Below are positions 12,995 through 25,589 of a DNA stretch of 57,500 bases, one piece after another. How positions within the stretch are numbered: position 1 is the first letter of the stretch; every line of letters starts with the position of its first letter. This stretch comes from Glandiceps talaboti. Its lineage: Eukaryota; Hemichordata; Enteropneusta; Spengelidae. The notes below the pieces were generated by a model. The model did not search any database. It was given only the letters and a program-made list of their open reading frames with translations, and was not told the DNA's origin. Location of the stretch: positions 5,256,540-5,314,039 of the forward strand of contig NC_135569.1 in the NCBI RefSeq assembly GCF_964340395.1. Reading direction: 5' to 3'. Position numbers and translations under genes: made by a program.

Positions 12995-15900
12995 TTAATT
13001 TTTAAAGGAAGTAGTGTCTGTTCCACCAGACATATCAGCCGTGCCATAATAGCTTCTCAGGTCTTCTTGTCTAAAGATGGCTGCTATTTCTTCAAAACTT
13101 TTGTTCTTGGTTTCAGGTACATATTTGTATGTATATAACCAGAACAAGGCTATGAATACCACGTAGGGTATAAACACGTAAGCATTCAGGGCAGACTGGA
13201 AAAAAAAAAACAGTTATTATTATTTTTGCATTATGTTTTGTTAATTAACAAATATCACTCTTTCCAAGTATTTTCAAAATACTGTCATCACTTACCAGTA
13301 ATGCCGGAAAAGTGATTCCGACCAGGAAGTTTGCTGTCCAGTTGACAAGGAATGCTACACTGATAGCAGCCGGTCTGGGACCTTGAGAAAACAACTCAGC
13401 TACAATCAACCATGGTATTGAACCTGTACAAATTCAATAGATATCTTGTTTTAATATCAAGTACATTTCAATGAAGGATGCTTGTTATGTTGTCATGGAA
13501 ATAATATGGTCTGTATCATAGCAACAGCCTTTGAACAATATTCTCTATCAAAATTATTAGATCAGATCTCTCCAACTAATGGTGGAGAATCAAAGGATCC
13601 CGTTTACTTTTTATTATGCTTGTAATTTTGAAACACTCATTGTGACACACTTAGAAGAAATGCAGGCAGACAGTGACAGACAGACGTAGACAGAGACTGA
13701 CAGACAGACAGGCAAGCCAGTAGACAGACATATACAAAAAATGAGTTGTATGTCGCAATCATCATAACCACCAAAGTACTACAATGAATACTTATGACTC
13801 CTATAAAGTGCCTATTACCTTCAGTGAAACATGAATATTCATTGTTCAACCACTGCATAAACATTTCTGCTGACTCCCATGAGGCAATGTGGCTGACAGC
13901 AAAGATCCCAAAATGAGGGCAACTTCAACTTAATGTTTCTTTGTAATCATGTGTTATTGTAGGTGATGTAAATGACTACATAACAAAAGTTTATAAACAC
14001 ACAATTATTTAAGTGTTCCCATTTAAAGTACCACTTTAACTACCACAACTATAGCAACGATCACAACTATCATAGCAACCATTATCACCATAGCAACCAA
14101 TATATCTACACAACAATCCCAATTCTGAAATGTATACTAACCTGGACCAATACCAAACATTGCCACAAACATTATTACACTTAAAATACTGATGAATGCA
14201 GCTCCTTTCCAATCTATGTATTGCTGGAATTAAAACAAAGTGAAAAAATAATGAAATAGGGTTAAAAGCAGTGAAAATATATAGATTTTACTAAATTTGA
14301 AGGCATAAACACAACAGTCAAATGCATAAAAACATGACTGTGAAAGATACTATTGGTGTTACTTTTCTATGCCTGGAACATTGGGATATACTGCCCTCTA
14401 TGGTAATTATGACATCATTACTTTGTTTTTAATTACATCATGATGAGCGCTATAAGAATGGCTATAGGGCTCTCAACTTGAATTATCATTAATTCTGTTT
14501 TGTCAGATGACTTGTTGCTGGAAATTAGAAAAAAACAATAGCTAAATGTTTGAAATAATGAAAACACACATTTACAATTGATGAAACTTACTATGAGCAG
14601 CAAAGCAATGGTTAGTACTATCCCTGCGATAAAGCATCCACCAAGACCAATGAGATGGAGTGTACGCCGACCAGCTCTATCCATTAATGGCACCTGTCAT
14701 GTAAAATGTGTAAAAATGGTGTCATATACTTTCACTTGTCCAGTAATCAAAGTACAATCTCTATATGACACCCAGTACTTATGATTAGATATTGGTTTTC
14801 TCGTATGACACATGCACCCACATACATACACACACATGCATGCATATACATACCCGAATGCACACAGACACATGCACACACACATCCATACACATATTTG
14901 CATACATACACACACACACACACACACATGCATATGCATATGCAAACACACGTGCACAGACACTGATGCTTATTCAAAAGATCATAAAATTTCAAGAGTT
15001 TAAAAAAACTTCAAAAGGATGAAACTACAATATCCAGCCAGACCCCATTGTCAGTGAACATTTATACTTCATTTCCATGTCATCAACTTCCAAAAGCCCT
15101 GGGGGTGAGCACTGCCCTCTGGTGTCATACATGAATGCAAAATACACATGCACTTACTGAAATGATAGTGACAAGGACGAGCATGGCCCCGGTACCAACG
15201 GTTGCATAGCGACTATTGTCAACAGAAACACCAGCTGATATAAACACCAATGTTGAATAATACAGAACCTGTGGATAATAATAACATAACTTATAATTGT
15301 TAAATTATCTTGGAAATTCGCGTACTGTACATCAATTATTTTTCAGTATATCCTGGAGCAATAGCTGTGAATATAATCCAGCACAATAACCCTTTATACT
15401 TCCTCAATTCCCTGGGGAGCATACAATGTATACTAAGATAATTCACAAAGCAACCTCTATCATATCAGGTCCCCAATTTATAATATACAGATGGGTTTAC
15501 TGGGGCACATACAATCATGGTTCAAATCTTGCCCAAAAATGTAGCCATTTAGAAAAAAAATAACAGTGGTGAGACTAGAAGTGGTAACTTGCAGATTTAA
15601 AAAAAACCAGCCACCCTAACTATTTAACCAGCGTAACTCCACATTTAAGTGTAAATCAATCATATCTAAGATTATGTATTCTAATGTATCATACACTACA
15701 CAGCTGACTGTTGCCATAGTGACTTGCCATAGCGATGATCCTGAGTTATCGAGTGTCACGGAGAGAAAGATAAATGCTAATAAGATGGTTATATATTTTG
15801 AAACTTACCACATTGATTCCTGATAGTTGTTGAGATAACTGCATTATCACGCTGATAGCAAGAGGTTTTCTCAAAGATTTTCTTCTCAGTAATTCTATTA

Positions 15901-18900
15901 CTCCTATTTTCTCTTCTTTCTTCTCTTTCTCATATTCCATTTTCATATCGTCCAAATCATATGAAACATCCGATGTACCGCGTAGCGAAACCAAAACTAA
16001 AACAGTAAAATAATTGGTATCATCTTTAATATAAAAGTATAACATCTTTGTATATTTTGAAAAATACAAAACACTTTTAATGAAATATGACATATCATAA
16101 CATAATTATATGAAATGACGTCATACCACATAATACAGGAAATTACATCATATGTACCATACATGCATTATTGATATACCATATCACACAAAAAATGACA
16201 TCATACCATATAATACCGTATCACACAAGAAATGACATCATACCATATAATACAGGAAATGACATCATACCATATAATACCATATCACACAAGAAATGAC
16301 ATCATACCATATAATACAGGAAATGACATCATTCCATATCACACAAGAAATGACATCATACCATATATCACACAAGAAATGACATCATACAATATAATAC
16401 AACAATATCATACCATATCACACAAAAAATTACATCATATCATATAATACAGGAAATGACATCATTCCATATCACATAAGAAATGACACCATACCGTATA
16501 ATACAAGAATACCATCACACCATATCACATAGGAAATGACATCATACCATATCACACAGGAAATGACATACCATATCACACAGGAAATGACATCATACCA
16601 TATGACATAGGAAATGACATACCATATCACACAGGAAATGACATCATACCATATCAAACAGGAAATGACATCATACCTTTCTCACTCTCTTGTTCCTTTC
16701 CTTTATTCAACAGGAGATACCTTGGACTTTCAGGACAACACGGCATTGTTATGATTTGATAGATAGCTGGAACTATGGAAAGACCTAGTAGTAACGGCCA
16801 GTATGTAGCAGTACCTACAATTTAGCAGACAATGTAAGAGTTAGACATCAGACTGACAGTGACATCCAGTTTACAAACTTGAATATTTAGAATATCAACT
16901 ATCATCATACAAGAAAATGAATGACTGCCATCCCATTTTTCATACATATTTAGTCTCAGCAATACATTGTCATGTAACAAAATGTCATGGTCATTAGCGC
17001 CCTCTGTGGCAGATATGATGTATTATTTTGTTTTCAATGACCCATATATTATATCAGCTATATATCCAGGATAGCAACCACAGGGCAGGCTCTCCTCAGC
17101 TTTAATTCCCATACTCTTTGTTCTAACGTGTTCAACCTAGCTTGCATGTGATATTATATTAGCAACAGTTAAATTATACAGCCCAAATGGTGAATTATTG
17201 AGATATTCTTTCATATCTTACCAAGGATGTTGGAAAGTCCAAGTATTTGTGAAATCAAGACACCAGAGGTGATGAGAAGCTGATGACACACACCAAATGC
17301 TCCACGGAGATTAGTAGGTGCTACCTCTGATATATATAGTGGTACCAAACCACTGATTATACCTGTACAATGAAAATACAGAAAGTGAAATAAAACCAGT
17401 GTTTGATCACAGTGAGCGACGTGCTCAGACAAATTATGTAAAGACAAACAAGAAAACTAATACCAATACAAATGCAGTTGCCTCTGATGGAGGTTGAAGC
17501 AGCACTTTTATCAGTTTAATGAGATGCATGTTAATGTCTGTCATAACTATCACATGTCTTTCATGCAGTCCTTGTTTATTAGATAACTCTATGTAAGAGA
17601 TACACAATGCAACAATTGTATCTATTCTGACTTGTTCCCGCATACCGTACTTTCTTTGGTGTATTGGATTCGGGATCACATGATGTTTTATGCTTTGACA
17701 AGTTACCAAGACTAATTACGTAATATGTATTTGCATGAAACTTGTCTCACCTACCCACCCACCCACCTACTAAACCATTCACTCAATCGCTCACTCACTA
17801 CAATTCTTACTCAACCATCCACTCACTCACTCACTATACTCATCTCACTCACTTTAACTCACTCCCATCTCCCTCTCACAATCTCTAACTCACTCACCCA
17901 CTCCTTCCCCTCTCACTCCCTCTAACTCATACCCTCCCTCCTCTTACCGTCTCTAACTCACTCACTACTACACTTCCTCCCTCCCTCTAACTTCACCAAC
18001 TGCACTGAAACGTCTTTGTTCAGTCCAGATATCCACACTAATTTTTCCTTACCACAATAGAATCCAATGATGAATCTACCAACAATGATCATTTCATAGG
18101 AACCAGCCATCTTACTGAATGCCATCAATAAACTACCACTGACAGAAAAAATATTACTGAACAACATTCCACCTTTCCTGTAAGCAACAAAAATGTGACA
18201 CTATAAGACAATATTTTCTCATTTTGTTGGTTAAGTGACAAAGAGGACAGTTCAAATATTGGACAGACACTAAACTAAATATGCTAGATAGCAGTGACCA
18301 CTTCTTTGACTTCTGTCAAGTTGAAGGCAGATATAGAAGAGCATTCATTATAATAATTGTGAATTATACCAGTTATAAACTGTCATCCGCTGCTTCACAA
18401 TTTCTTTCTTGTAACTATAAGAAAAACTGCATGACTAAACCAAATAATAATGGCTACAATATCACTATAGATAAAACATTGACAACTAATAATCCAACAA
18501 CTAACAAGTTACTGTAGTAAACTGGTTACAAACACTTCTGACCGATTCATGAGTATTGAAGTTACAGTTAGTAAACTGGTTACAACCAGTTCTAACCAGT
18601 TGAACATTGTTGCAGTTATAGTACTCAACTGGTTCTAACCAGTTTAAGTGACTGGCGTAAGACTTTGCAGTTGCAGAAGTAAACTGGTTGCAGCCAGTTC
18701 TAACTGGATACAAAAAAAAAATTCAGTTACTGCAGTAAACTGTTTGCAGCCATTTCTGAAAAGCGACACAAGGTTTTTTCAGTAACAGTAGTAAACCTGT
18801 TGCAACCAGTTCTAACTGACACAAGGTAAACTGGTTGGAACCAGTTTAAACCAGTTGAGACTACTTTAAGAGTGCAATGACAGATTCTCACCTTCCCATA

Positions 18901-21706
18901 GCATTAGCAATAGAACCAGCACAGACTGATCCAAACATACCACCGACAGCAAATATTGCAACAATAACTGACCAAATAAGTTGTATTTTGTCTTCTGGCA
19001 TCGTTGCACCATCATGTCGATGCAAGTATGTGTCATTTATGAACTCCTCTATGAGCTACAAGTAAAACACAACAATGTCTTGATTTAATGCAGTACACAC
19101 ATCTGAAATTACATTTCATTTCAAATAAAATAAATACTGTATTCGAGAATTTATTTGAAGGAGACAAGAATATGGGAATCAAAAAATATTTTTTTTCTAT
19201 TCTTCTAAACAAGTGAATTGAACAGCTTTACGAACCCAACATTTAATTATCACAACTCAAATTTATCTTGTCTGGCTTGCTCTGAATATTGGAACGTTCA
19301 ACCTACTTGAGTCGTAATCACCTGTTGACTAAGCTTGTCATAGCCTGAATGGTAAAGCAGTCTTGTTATGATGTCACAAAATGGGCGTGGTCTAGGTGGG
19401 AATGGAAATATCCGAAAACTCTCAAAGTATTTAATCCGACAGAAACTGACTCAAAAACTGTCATTTTAAGGTGTTTGCAAATGCTTTTTTAAAGTTGTAA
19501 AACCAGAATACGTTTCATAAACATGTCGTCTAGCAAAATAGCAATAGTGAATCACTTTTAACGTCTCTAATATTATAAGTTATAACCAATCAGAAACTTT
19601 CCATACACTGTTAACACAATTTCTATATACTTGAACCATAAACCAGATGCCCCCCCCCCCCCCCCCGCCTCCCCTAACCTCCCCTCACCCTACCCTCCAG
19701 TAATGCTAGGTTTAACTTACCAATTGTGGTTGATTGATAACGCCAGTGTTATAACCAAATTGAAATGATCCACATACTGCTGATATAGTGGCAAATAAAA
19801 GTATAAACGTTACACGACCCTGAAAAAAAAAACAATTTCATTTTTGAATTAGAATTGACATCGTGAAATTAACAGTGATCTTGACTCGAATGACCACTGG
19901 ATTTTAGTTTTGGACCACCAGCTGATTCAATAGGGAATTGCAAACCCACCATGTTGAATGTTGCATCATGGGAAATGTGATAATAAATACTAATCAATTA
20001 GTATTGTAAACAATGTTGATACATTGTAACCACAGATAATCAATTCATAGTGACCCTAACAATTGTGGGAGCTTAATTTTATCAGTGGCTCCAGATTAGG
20101 TATTACGATAACCACAGATAATCCCATAGTCCTTTGCATCTGAGCATGCTCAGTATGGATTGCAAGTTCCCTATTTCCAGTGGTCCATGTTCCATAAATA
20201 CTATTTTGAAAGAGTGAAAACTTAAGAAAATTCTGAAGTTTTCTTGATTACTGATCACAATAATGTACATTATTCATTGGTTATGTGTACACTAAACAGA
20301 TTCTGTTTTCCAGAGACATTGTAGAAAATTATACTTGAATTTCATTTCTAGGAAATTATACTACAATTACTTTGTGAAGGGGAAATTTATACACAAAGAA
20401 GATAATAAAACCACAAATAAAATTAATCTAATGTTGATAATGATTAAATAATTGGCCACTATTATCTTGCTGAGCTGAGAATCACAAAAATCTAAAACTG
20501 ATGGTCCAAATTGATCAAAAAATTGAAACCCTGTGATAGGATCTCATGAGTACACCTACACAACAACAATAAGGGTTAAATAGGATATTGCCCAGTTCCA
20601 ACTTTTTCTATACCTCTACCAGATAACTGTTTTACATCCCCAAATTTCAATCCTAGCCAACATTTGAGAGACTTTAAGACTGCTGAGTCATTTTTTGTTT
20701 ATTTGTAGCTAAAATATATCTAAAATAAATAAACAAACCAGCATGTTTTAAATGTACAATATATTGATTATCCCAAAATGAGAAATTTGCTGGTTCTTAG
20801 TTCCCATACATACCTTAGCAAACTAGTGCAAGACTAATCCTTCCGTTTCTAAATTAAGTGGCCATATAGATGAGGATTGGGTATTCATTTTGGATTTTAA
20901 TTTATAAAACAATTTTATCATGGCTTTCTACTTGAAAAATCAATGTGTAACAACATAGACCAAATCTGTGTTTGTAACTCAATAATTGCAAATTAATAAT
21001 CAATGATGTGTAAAATGTTGTTATTATACGTACATCTACAAATTGTCTAATTATTGGTATTTTAAGAATTCTCTGTAAATATATTGTTGATTGTCTGATC
21101 AAAAAAAAAAAATAATTCTCCAGTTACAGCTAGTGTAGGTCAAAGTGTAAGAAAATAAATATGTGGATTAAACACAAAAACAGCTGTACTTGACAAATAA
21201 TCCGTAAAACTACTCCAAATAATCCTTACATAGTCTGTATGGGATTACATTGTCAGGAAGGTCAGGCCAGGCTTTTAATTCACGTCAAATACAGACTATA
21301 TGAGTATATTATTTCATTATCTATTACAACTCAAACGTTGTTTTTTTTCCCCCAATGTACTAATAAAGCTTTTCTGTACTAAAGAAGAAAAGGTGAAATC
21401 AAATTTGTTGAAAAATATGTATATGAGTTTCTTAATAAATGAATATAAATTTATTTAAATATATCAATAATTAATCATTAAAGTTGCCAAATGGGTGAAA
21501 ATTAGGTATTTATTTTGGATTTTAATTTTAAAACAATTTTTATCATGGCTTCCTACTTGAAAAATCAATCTGAAACAACATTGACTAAGTCTGTGTTTGT
21601 AACTCAATACATTGCAAAAAACTATTTTTTTTTAAAAACATGTAAAAAGTTTGTTATTGTATGTACAATAACAAACATTTCACACATTTCATACATTTTT
21701 ACAATC

Positions 21707-21754
<48 letters not shown>

Positions 21755-21940
21755 CCTACCTACCTACCTACCTATTTATCTATCTATCTATCTATCTATG
21801 TATCTATCTATCTATCTATCTATCTATGTATCTATCTATCTATCTATGTATCTATCTATCTATCTATCTATCTATGTATCTATCTATCTATCTATCTATG
21901 TATCTATCTATCTATCTATGTATCTATCTACCTATCTATG

Positions 21941-21995
<55 letters not shown>

Positions 21996-22064
21996 GTATC
22001 TATCTATCTATCTATCTATCTATGTATCTATCTATCTATGTATCTATCTATCTATCTATCTATG

Positions 22065-22095
<31 letters not shown>

Positions 22096-22106
22096 ATGTC
22101 TGTCTG

Positions 22107-22146
<40 letters not shown>

Positions 22147-22249
22147 ATGTCTATCTATCTATCTATCTATCTATCTATGTATCTATCTATCTATGTATCT
22201 ATCTATCTATCTATGTATCTATCTATCTATCTATCTATCTATATGTCTG

Positions 22250-22289
<40 letters not shown>

Positions 22290-22292
22290 ATG

Positions 22293-22345
<53 letters not shown>

Positions 22346-22946
22346 ATATCTATCTATATATTTATCTATCTACCTATCTGTCTGTCTGTCTTTCTGTCTG
22401 TGTCTGTCTGTCTGTCTATTTCTGTCTGTCTGTCTGTCTGTCTATCTGTCTGTCTCTCTGTCTGTCTGTCTGTCTGTCTAGACTAGTTTTGCATATCTTC
22501 AAAACAGCACTATTGGTACTATTGGTAGTGTTCATTTTGCTAAAAACCCTGTTCTGATAGACCATTAGACAACTCTGTCGATGGGGACAGACTGTTCCAC
22601 AGAACACCACCACTGCTGGTGAAATGTAACCTGTTTATCATATTCAGTTTTGTTTACGTGGGATCGTTTACGTGGGGTCGTTACGGTTTCAATAGGCGTA
22701 CATTGAATATATAAAACACATACATACTTTGATATGCAATCATGTTGCATGAAGTTGTTACTCATATCTACAGTTACGGTAATATTCCATTAAAAAAATT
22801 TCATGTTAAAGTTTTGATATCAAGAAATTGTAAAATTATTTTACCTGTGGTTTCTGACTTCCAAGCAACACAGGAGCTGTATCATCGTCTGTGTCTGCCT
22901 CACCGTATTTATCATTTTCATCCATACCGAGAGGTTGGGGGATCAT
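12995..22946 (-). CDS. SLC2A: Class I facilitative glucose transporter (GLUT-B), complete
   Basis: Second hexose uniporter, 526 aa, 12 coding exons on the minus strand: 22845-22946 (ATG at 22944-22946), 19721-19819, 18892-19055, 18053-18177, 17222-17362, 16677-16814, 15809-15996, 15158-15268, 14592-14693, 14142-14223, 13296-13423, 12995-13195 (stop). The start is the first ATG after an in-frame stop upstream. The acidic N-terminus (34 aa) precedes helix 1 with [13 protein letters not shown]. Other marks: N-glycosylation site NDT at 74-76, PESPR at 238-242, QLS at 309-311 followed by QQLSGIN, GRR at 364-366, GSIPW at 418-422, SQGPRPAA, and VPETK at 486-490. It keeps the QLS motif and helix-10 tryptophan typical of GLUT1/3/4. 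It converges on GLUT-A across a 4.7-kb gap, and exons of 125, 188, 102, 82, 128 and 201 nt match GLUT-A exactly, so the pair is an inverted duplication. Confidence 0.95.
13776..13883 (-). repeat. Dispersed repeat family 4, minus-strand copy
   Basis: The reverse complement matches 54100-54230 closely: GGAGTCAGCAGAAAT, then GAATATTCATG and TTCACTGAAGG-type blocks in the same order. Lies in the GLUT-B intron 13424-14141. Confidence 0.55.
14815..14960. repeat. CA/CATA-rich microsatellite
   Basis: Degenerate ACAC, CATA and CATG units in a GLUT-B intron. Confidence 0.85.
16112..16676. repeat. Minisatellite abutting a GLUT-B splice donor
   Basis: About 18-20 units of 25-40 bp containing GAAATGACATCATACCATAT and a variable CACACAGG or AATACAGG tail. 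It fills most of the 680-nt intron 15997-16676. The last unit contains the donor of exon 16677-16814: on the gene strand the exon is followed by GTATGATGTCATTTC. Confidence 0.9.
17740..17990. repeat. CTCA/CCCT-rich simple sequence
   Basis: Degenerate CTCACTCA, CCCTCTAACTCA and CTCCCTCC units in the GLUT-B intron 17363-18052. Confidence 0.85.
18505..18860. repeat. Minisatellite of about 55 bp with AACTGGTT/AACCAGTT palindromes
   Basis: About six degenerate units (a CAGTARTAAACTGGTT-type start, then CAACCAGTTCTAAC). Exact AACTGGTT occurs at 18520, 18574, 18627, 18682 and 18829; its complement at 18584, 18594, 18637, 18804, 18839 and 18849. It ends about 30 nt from the donor of exon 18892-19055. 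Confidence 0.85.
20856..21045. mobile_element. Foldback family, half copy
   Basis: Left arm and turn only: GCCATATAGATGAGGATTGG, then TCATTTTGGATTTTAATTT and CTACTTGAAAAATCAATGTG. The opposite arm is missing. In the 3-kb first intron of GLUT-B. Confidence 0.65.
21481..21702. mobile_element. Foldback family, copy interrupted by a microsatellite
   Basis: Left arm, hairpin turn (AAGTTTGTTATTGTATGTAC, then AATAACAAAC) and the start of the right arm; the CTGT/CTAT array begins where the right arm would continue. Confidence 0.65.
21703..22480. repeat. Long CTGT/CTAC/CTAT microsatellite
   Basis: Nearly 780 bp of tetranucleotide repeats, open in all three plus-strand frames. Longest simple repeat in the window. 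Confidence 0.97.
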
Positions 22947-23204
22947 AGCATCTACTATTAGTGTGTCTGCATTATTGTTGGCAAGATGTTTTATCAATTG
23001 TTAGTTGTCAACCAGCACAGAGAAGCTATAACAAACCCCGGTAAGAGTTAAGTTATCCAATACGTACCAGCATGATCGGAAATGTAAGGTCAAAGGTTAA
23101 GGCTAGCTGTAATCATGTGACTAAGGGGCGTTGACACACATTGTCATGAATGCAAATAAACATTCGTTGTGTAAGTTGCAGTGTTCGAAAATGTACCACT
23201 TATG

Positions 23205-23400
<196 letters not shown>

Positions 23401-23584
23401 ACAGACTGACAGGCAGGCAGAGACAGACTGGCAGGCAGGGAGACAGAGAGAAAGGGGGGGGATAATATAGATGAGATACAAATTGTAATATAGTAGAGAC
23501 AGACGGATGTATGGATGGATAGGTTTGTAGATGGATGGATGGATTTGTAGGTATTAAAGTTGTTAAAATCAAGATCTTAGCATC

Positions 23585-23586
<2 letters not shown>

Positions 23587-23624
<38 letters not shown>
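23587..23624. repeat. TG microsatellite
   Basis: About 19 TG dinucleotides, in the region upstream of GLUT-B. Confidence 0.95.
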
Positions 23625-23627
<3 letters not shown>

Positions 23628-24181
23628 GCTTATTTCCTAGCTCTCACATAACTATATGACATAACCGTATATGACATTTAAAAAGGGCAGATTTTTTAAA
23701 GAATGTTATGAAATAGCCGTTAATTGCTTTATCATGACATCCATGAATTTACTGTGAATGTGCTGTAAGTGTAGAACAGTTTGTCTCAATAATCCAGTAC
23801 CTAAATAGTGTTATGGTCGTAAAATCAAGGCCTTTTTTTGCGGCAATGGTAGTAGCCAAGAATCTAGGCAATTGAGGATTTTGAATTTTGTTTGCATGAA
23901 TTTTCAGTCCCAAATGTTAAACAATAATGATCTGGCTCCGAGGCTCTGGCTTACGAGAATGTAGTCTAGTTCCTATACAGTATTGATTGCCTACGACCAT
24001 GTACGTATACTGGGTTAGAAACCAGTCTGCCGTTCCAGACTAACGAGAATGATACATCGAGTTAAAGTACACACACAAGTCACACGTGCAAATAATTTAT
24101 CATAGCCGAACAGAATGAATGAAAGAAATAACGAACAAAAGAAAACAATAGAAAGCAATTACTCGTGAATTCAATCGGGTT

Positions 24182-24393
24182 TCAAATTTGAATTGGGCTG
24201 TCGGTGGTCGAGTGGTTAAATGTTACCACACAGGTACGGTTTTGATGAAACTGTAATACCACGCTGTCAGTAAGAAGAGTGTCGTTCCATTTGACTCTAC
24301 CGAACAATGCCGAACAATACAGGTTTTTCCCGGGTATTCCGGTCTCCTCCTGCACTAACACTGCACACTCCTCAGGCAATGGTTGTTGGATGG
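24182..24393 (-). CDS. Unassigned candidate terminal exon
   Basis: On the minus strand a TTTCTTTAG acceptor is followed by about 70 open codons with protein-like composition: IQQPLPEECAVLVQEETGIP, GKNLYCSALFGRVKWND, then TLLTDSVVLQFHQNRTCVVT and a stop after SPIQI. Three N-glycosylation sequons (NDT, NRT, NHS) and a few Cys suggest an extracellular domain, perhaps immunoglobulin-like. I do not recognise the family and see no partner exon in the window. It lies upstream of GLUT-B on the same strand. It could be a chance frame or a decayed gene fragment. Confidence 0.25.
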
Positions 24394-24763
24394 CTAAAGA
24401 AATAAAATTAAAATAATAACCATAATGGAAAAACAGATAAAGGTGCTGTTATGCATGGTTTATATGAAATTATACTTTTAAACATTGTGCATCCTATACG
24501 TAGTCATGGTTACCGTAATAGTCCGCTTTTACTAATCGACAGTATACATGTTTTGTTTTGTTTTGTCTTGCCTCGTAAAATGTTAGATGGTGTCCTTATG
24601 TCACTACCTGTCAAAGAAATCTTGTCACATGAACGATTTTGATGGTGGTGGTCGATTGCCAATCCACGTGTACCCTACTCATCGGAATTAATGTTTTCTT
24701 TACACGATTAAAATACGTGATCGCGCACAAATGAATTCCCCTTTCTCCCTTTATAACTTCGCT

Positions 24764-24764
24764 T

Positions 24765-24826
<62 letters not shown>
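24764..24826. repeat. GACA microsatellite
   Basis: About 15 uninterrupted GACA units. Confidence 0.95.
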
Positions 24827-25379
24827 AAGGGGGCATAAGAAGGAGGTAAGAGTATTTTTCAAGTTGTGTCCAGCAATTCAAGTTTTTTCAAGTGTTTAAT
24901 TAAATTTGTGGATTAGTAATTTTATTGAATCATTGATTCCGGCGCGGGCCCGACCCTCATCCAAACCACCCCCACCCCCGGCACCTCACTCGAAGAAAAA
25001 AGTCACATACGGAACGCCATCATTATTTTTAGTTAGTATTTAACTTAACTTAAAATTGTTGACTTTTTTAATGATTTGTTTTTCTATTCCTTCTCCAGTG
25101 TTTGAAATACACACTCTCGCGACCGTATAAACAAGATGTAGCAGTATATACTATAAAAACTTGAGAAAAATCAACGTGCGTGTCAATGGGACAACAATAA
25201 CAGTATACGCATCACATTACATGTACTTCCAGCATCAGCATCAGAATGCATGTACTGTACAGTTTGTTTAACGAACAGGACGCCCTCAAACTACTGACGG
25301 CGTAAGTCCGTCTGGGGTCGAAGGTGGCGACGACGTGCTCTGAATATTTATGTGTTTATTTATGTATTCCCGCTGGGGA

Positions 25380-25589
25380 GTATGCTATTTTGGTGTAACA
25401 GCATGTGTCGGACATGACGTCATGTCGTAACGGCCAATCAGCGGAGATCGTGGTCGGCATTCAATCAGTCGATACGGACGTGACGTAGCGTAACGTTGAC
25501 TGGCGAATAATTTTTTTGCAGCGTCGTCCGTCGCTGGCACTCCGTCATTGCAACTCTAGCGAATTGTGTTGTCGTTTTAGACATCGGTG
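25380..25589 (+). promoter_or_regulatory. Candidate promoter and non-coding first exon of the SAMD11-like gene
   Basis: CpG dinucleotides are far denser here than in the flanks. A perfect CRE (TGACGTCA, 25415-25422) and a CCAAT box (25434-25438) lie close together. About 150 nt on, CATCGGTG/GTGAGT at 25589/25590 is a strong 5' splice site with no coding frame behind it. It could join the acceptor at 33435-33436 just before the SAMD11-like ATG, giving a 7.8-kb first intron. This is inference; it could instead serve GLUT-B on the other strand, or both genes. Confidence 0.45.

Noticed and set aside
21515-22557. Open frames of 227-323 codons, Leu-Ser-Ile-Tyr rich
   Set aside because: Produced by the CTAT/CTGT array, open in all plus-strand frames; no family features and no codon bias.
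24190-24225. tRNA-like A-box match (GGTGGTCGAGTGGTTAA) that might mark a tRNA gene or SINE
   Set aside because: No B box at the right distance and no cloverleaf could be drawn; it also falls inside the candidate minus-strand exon.
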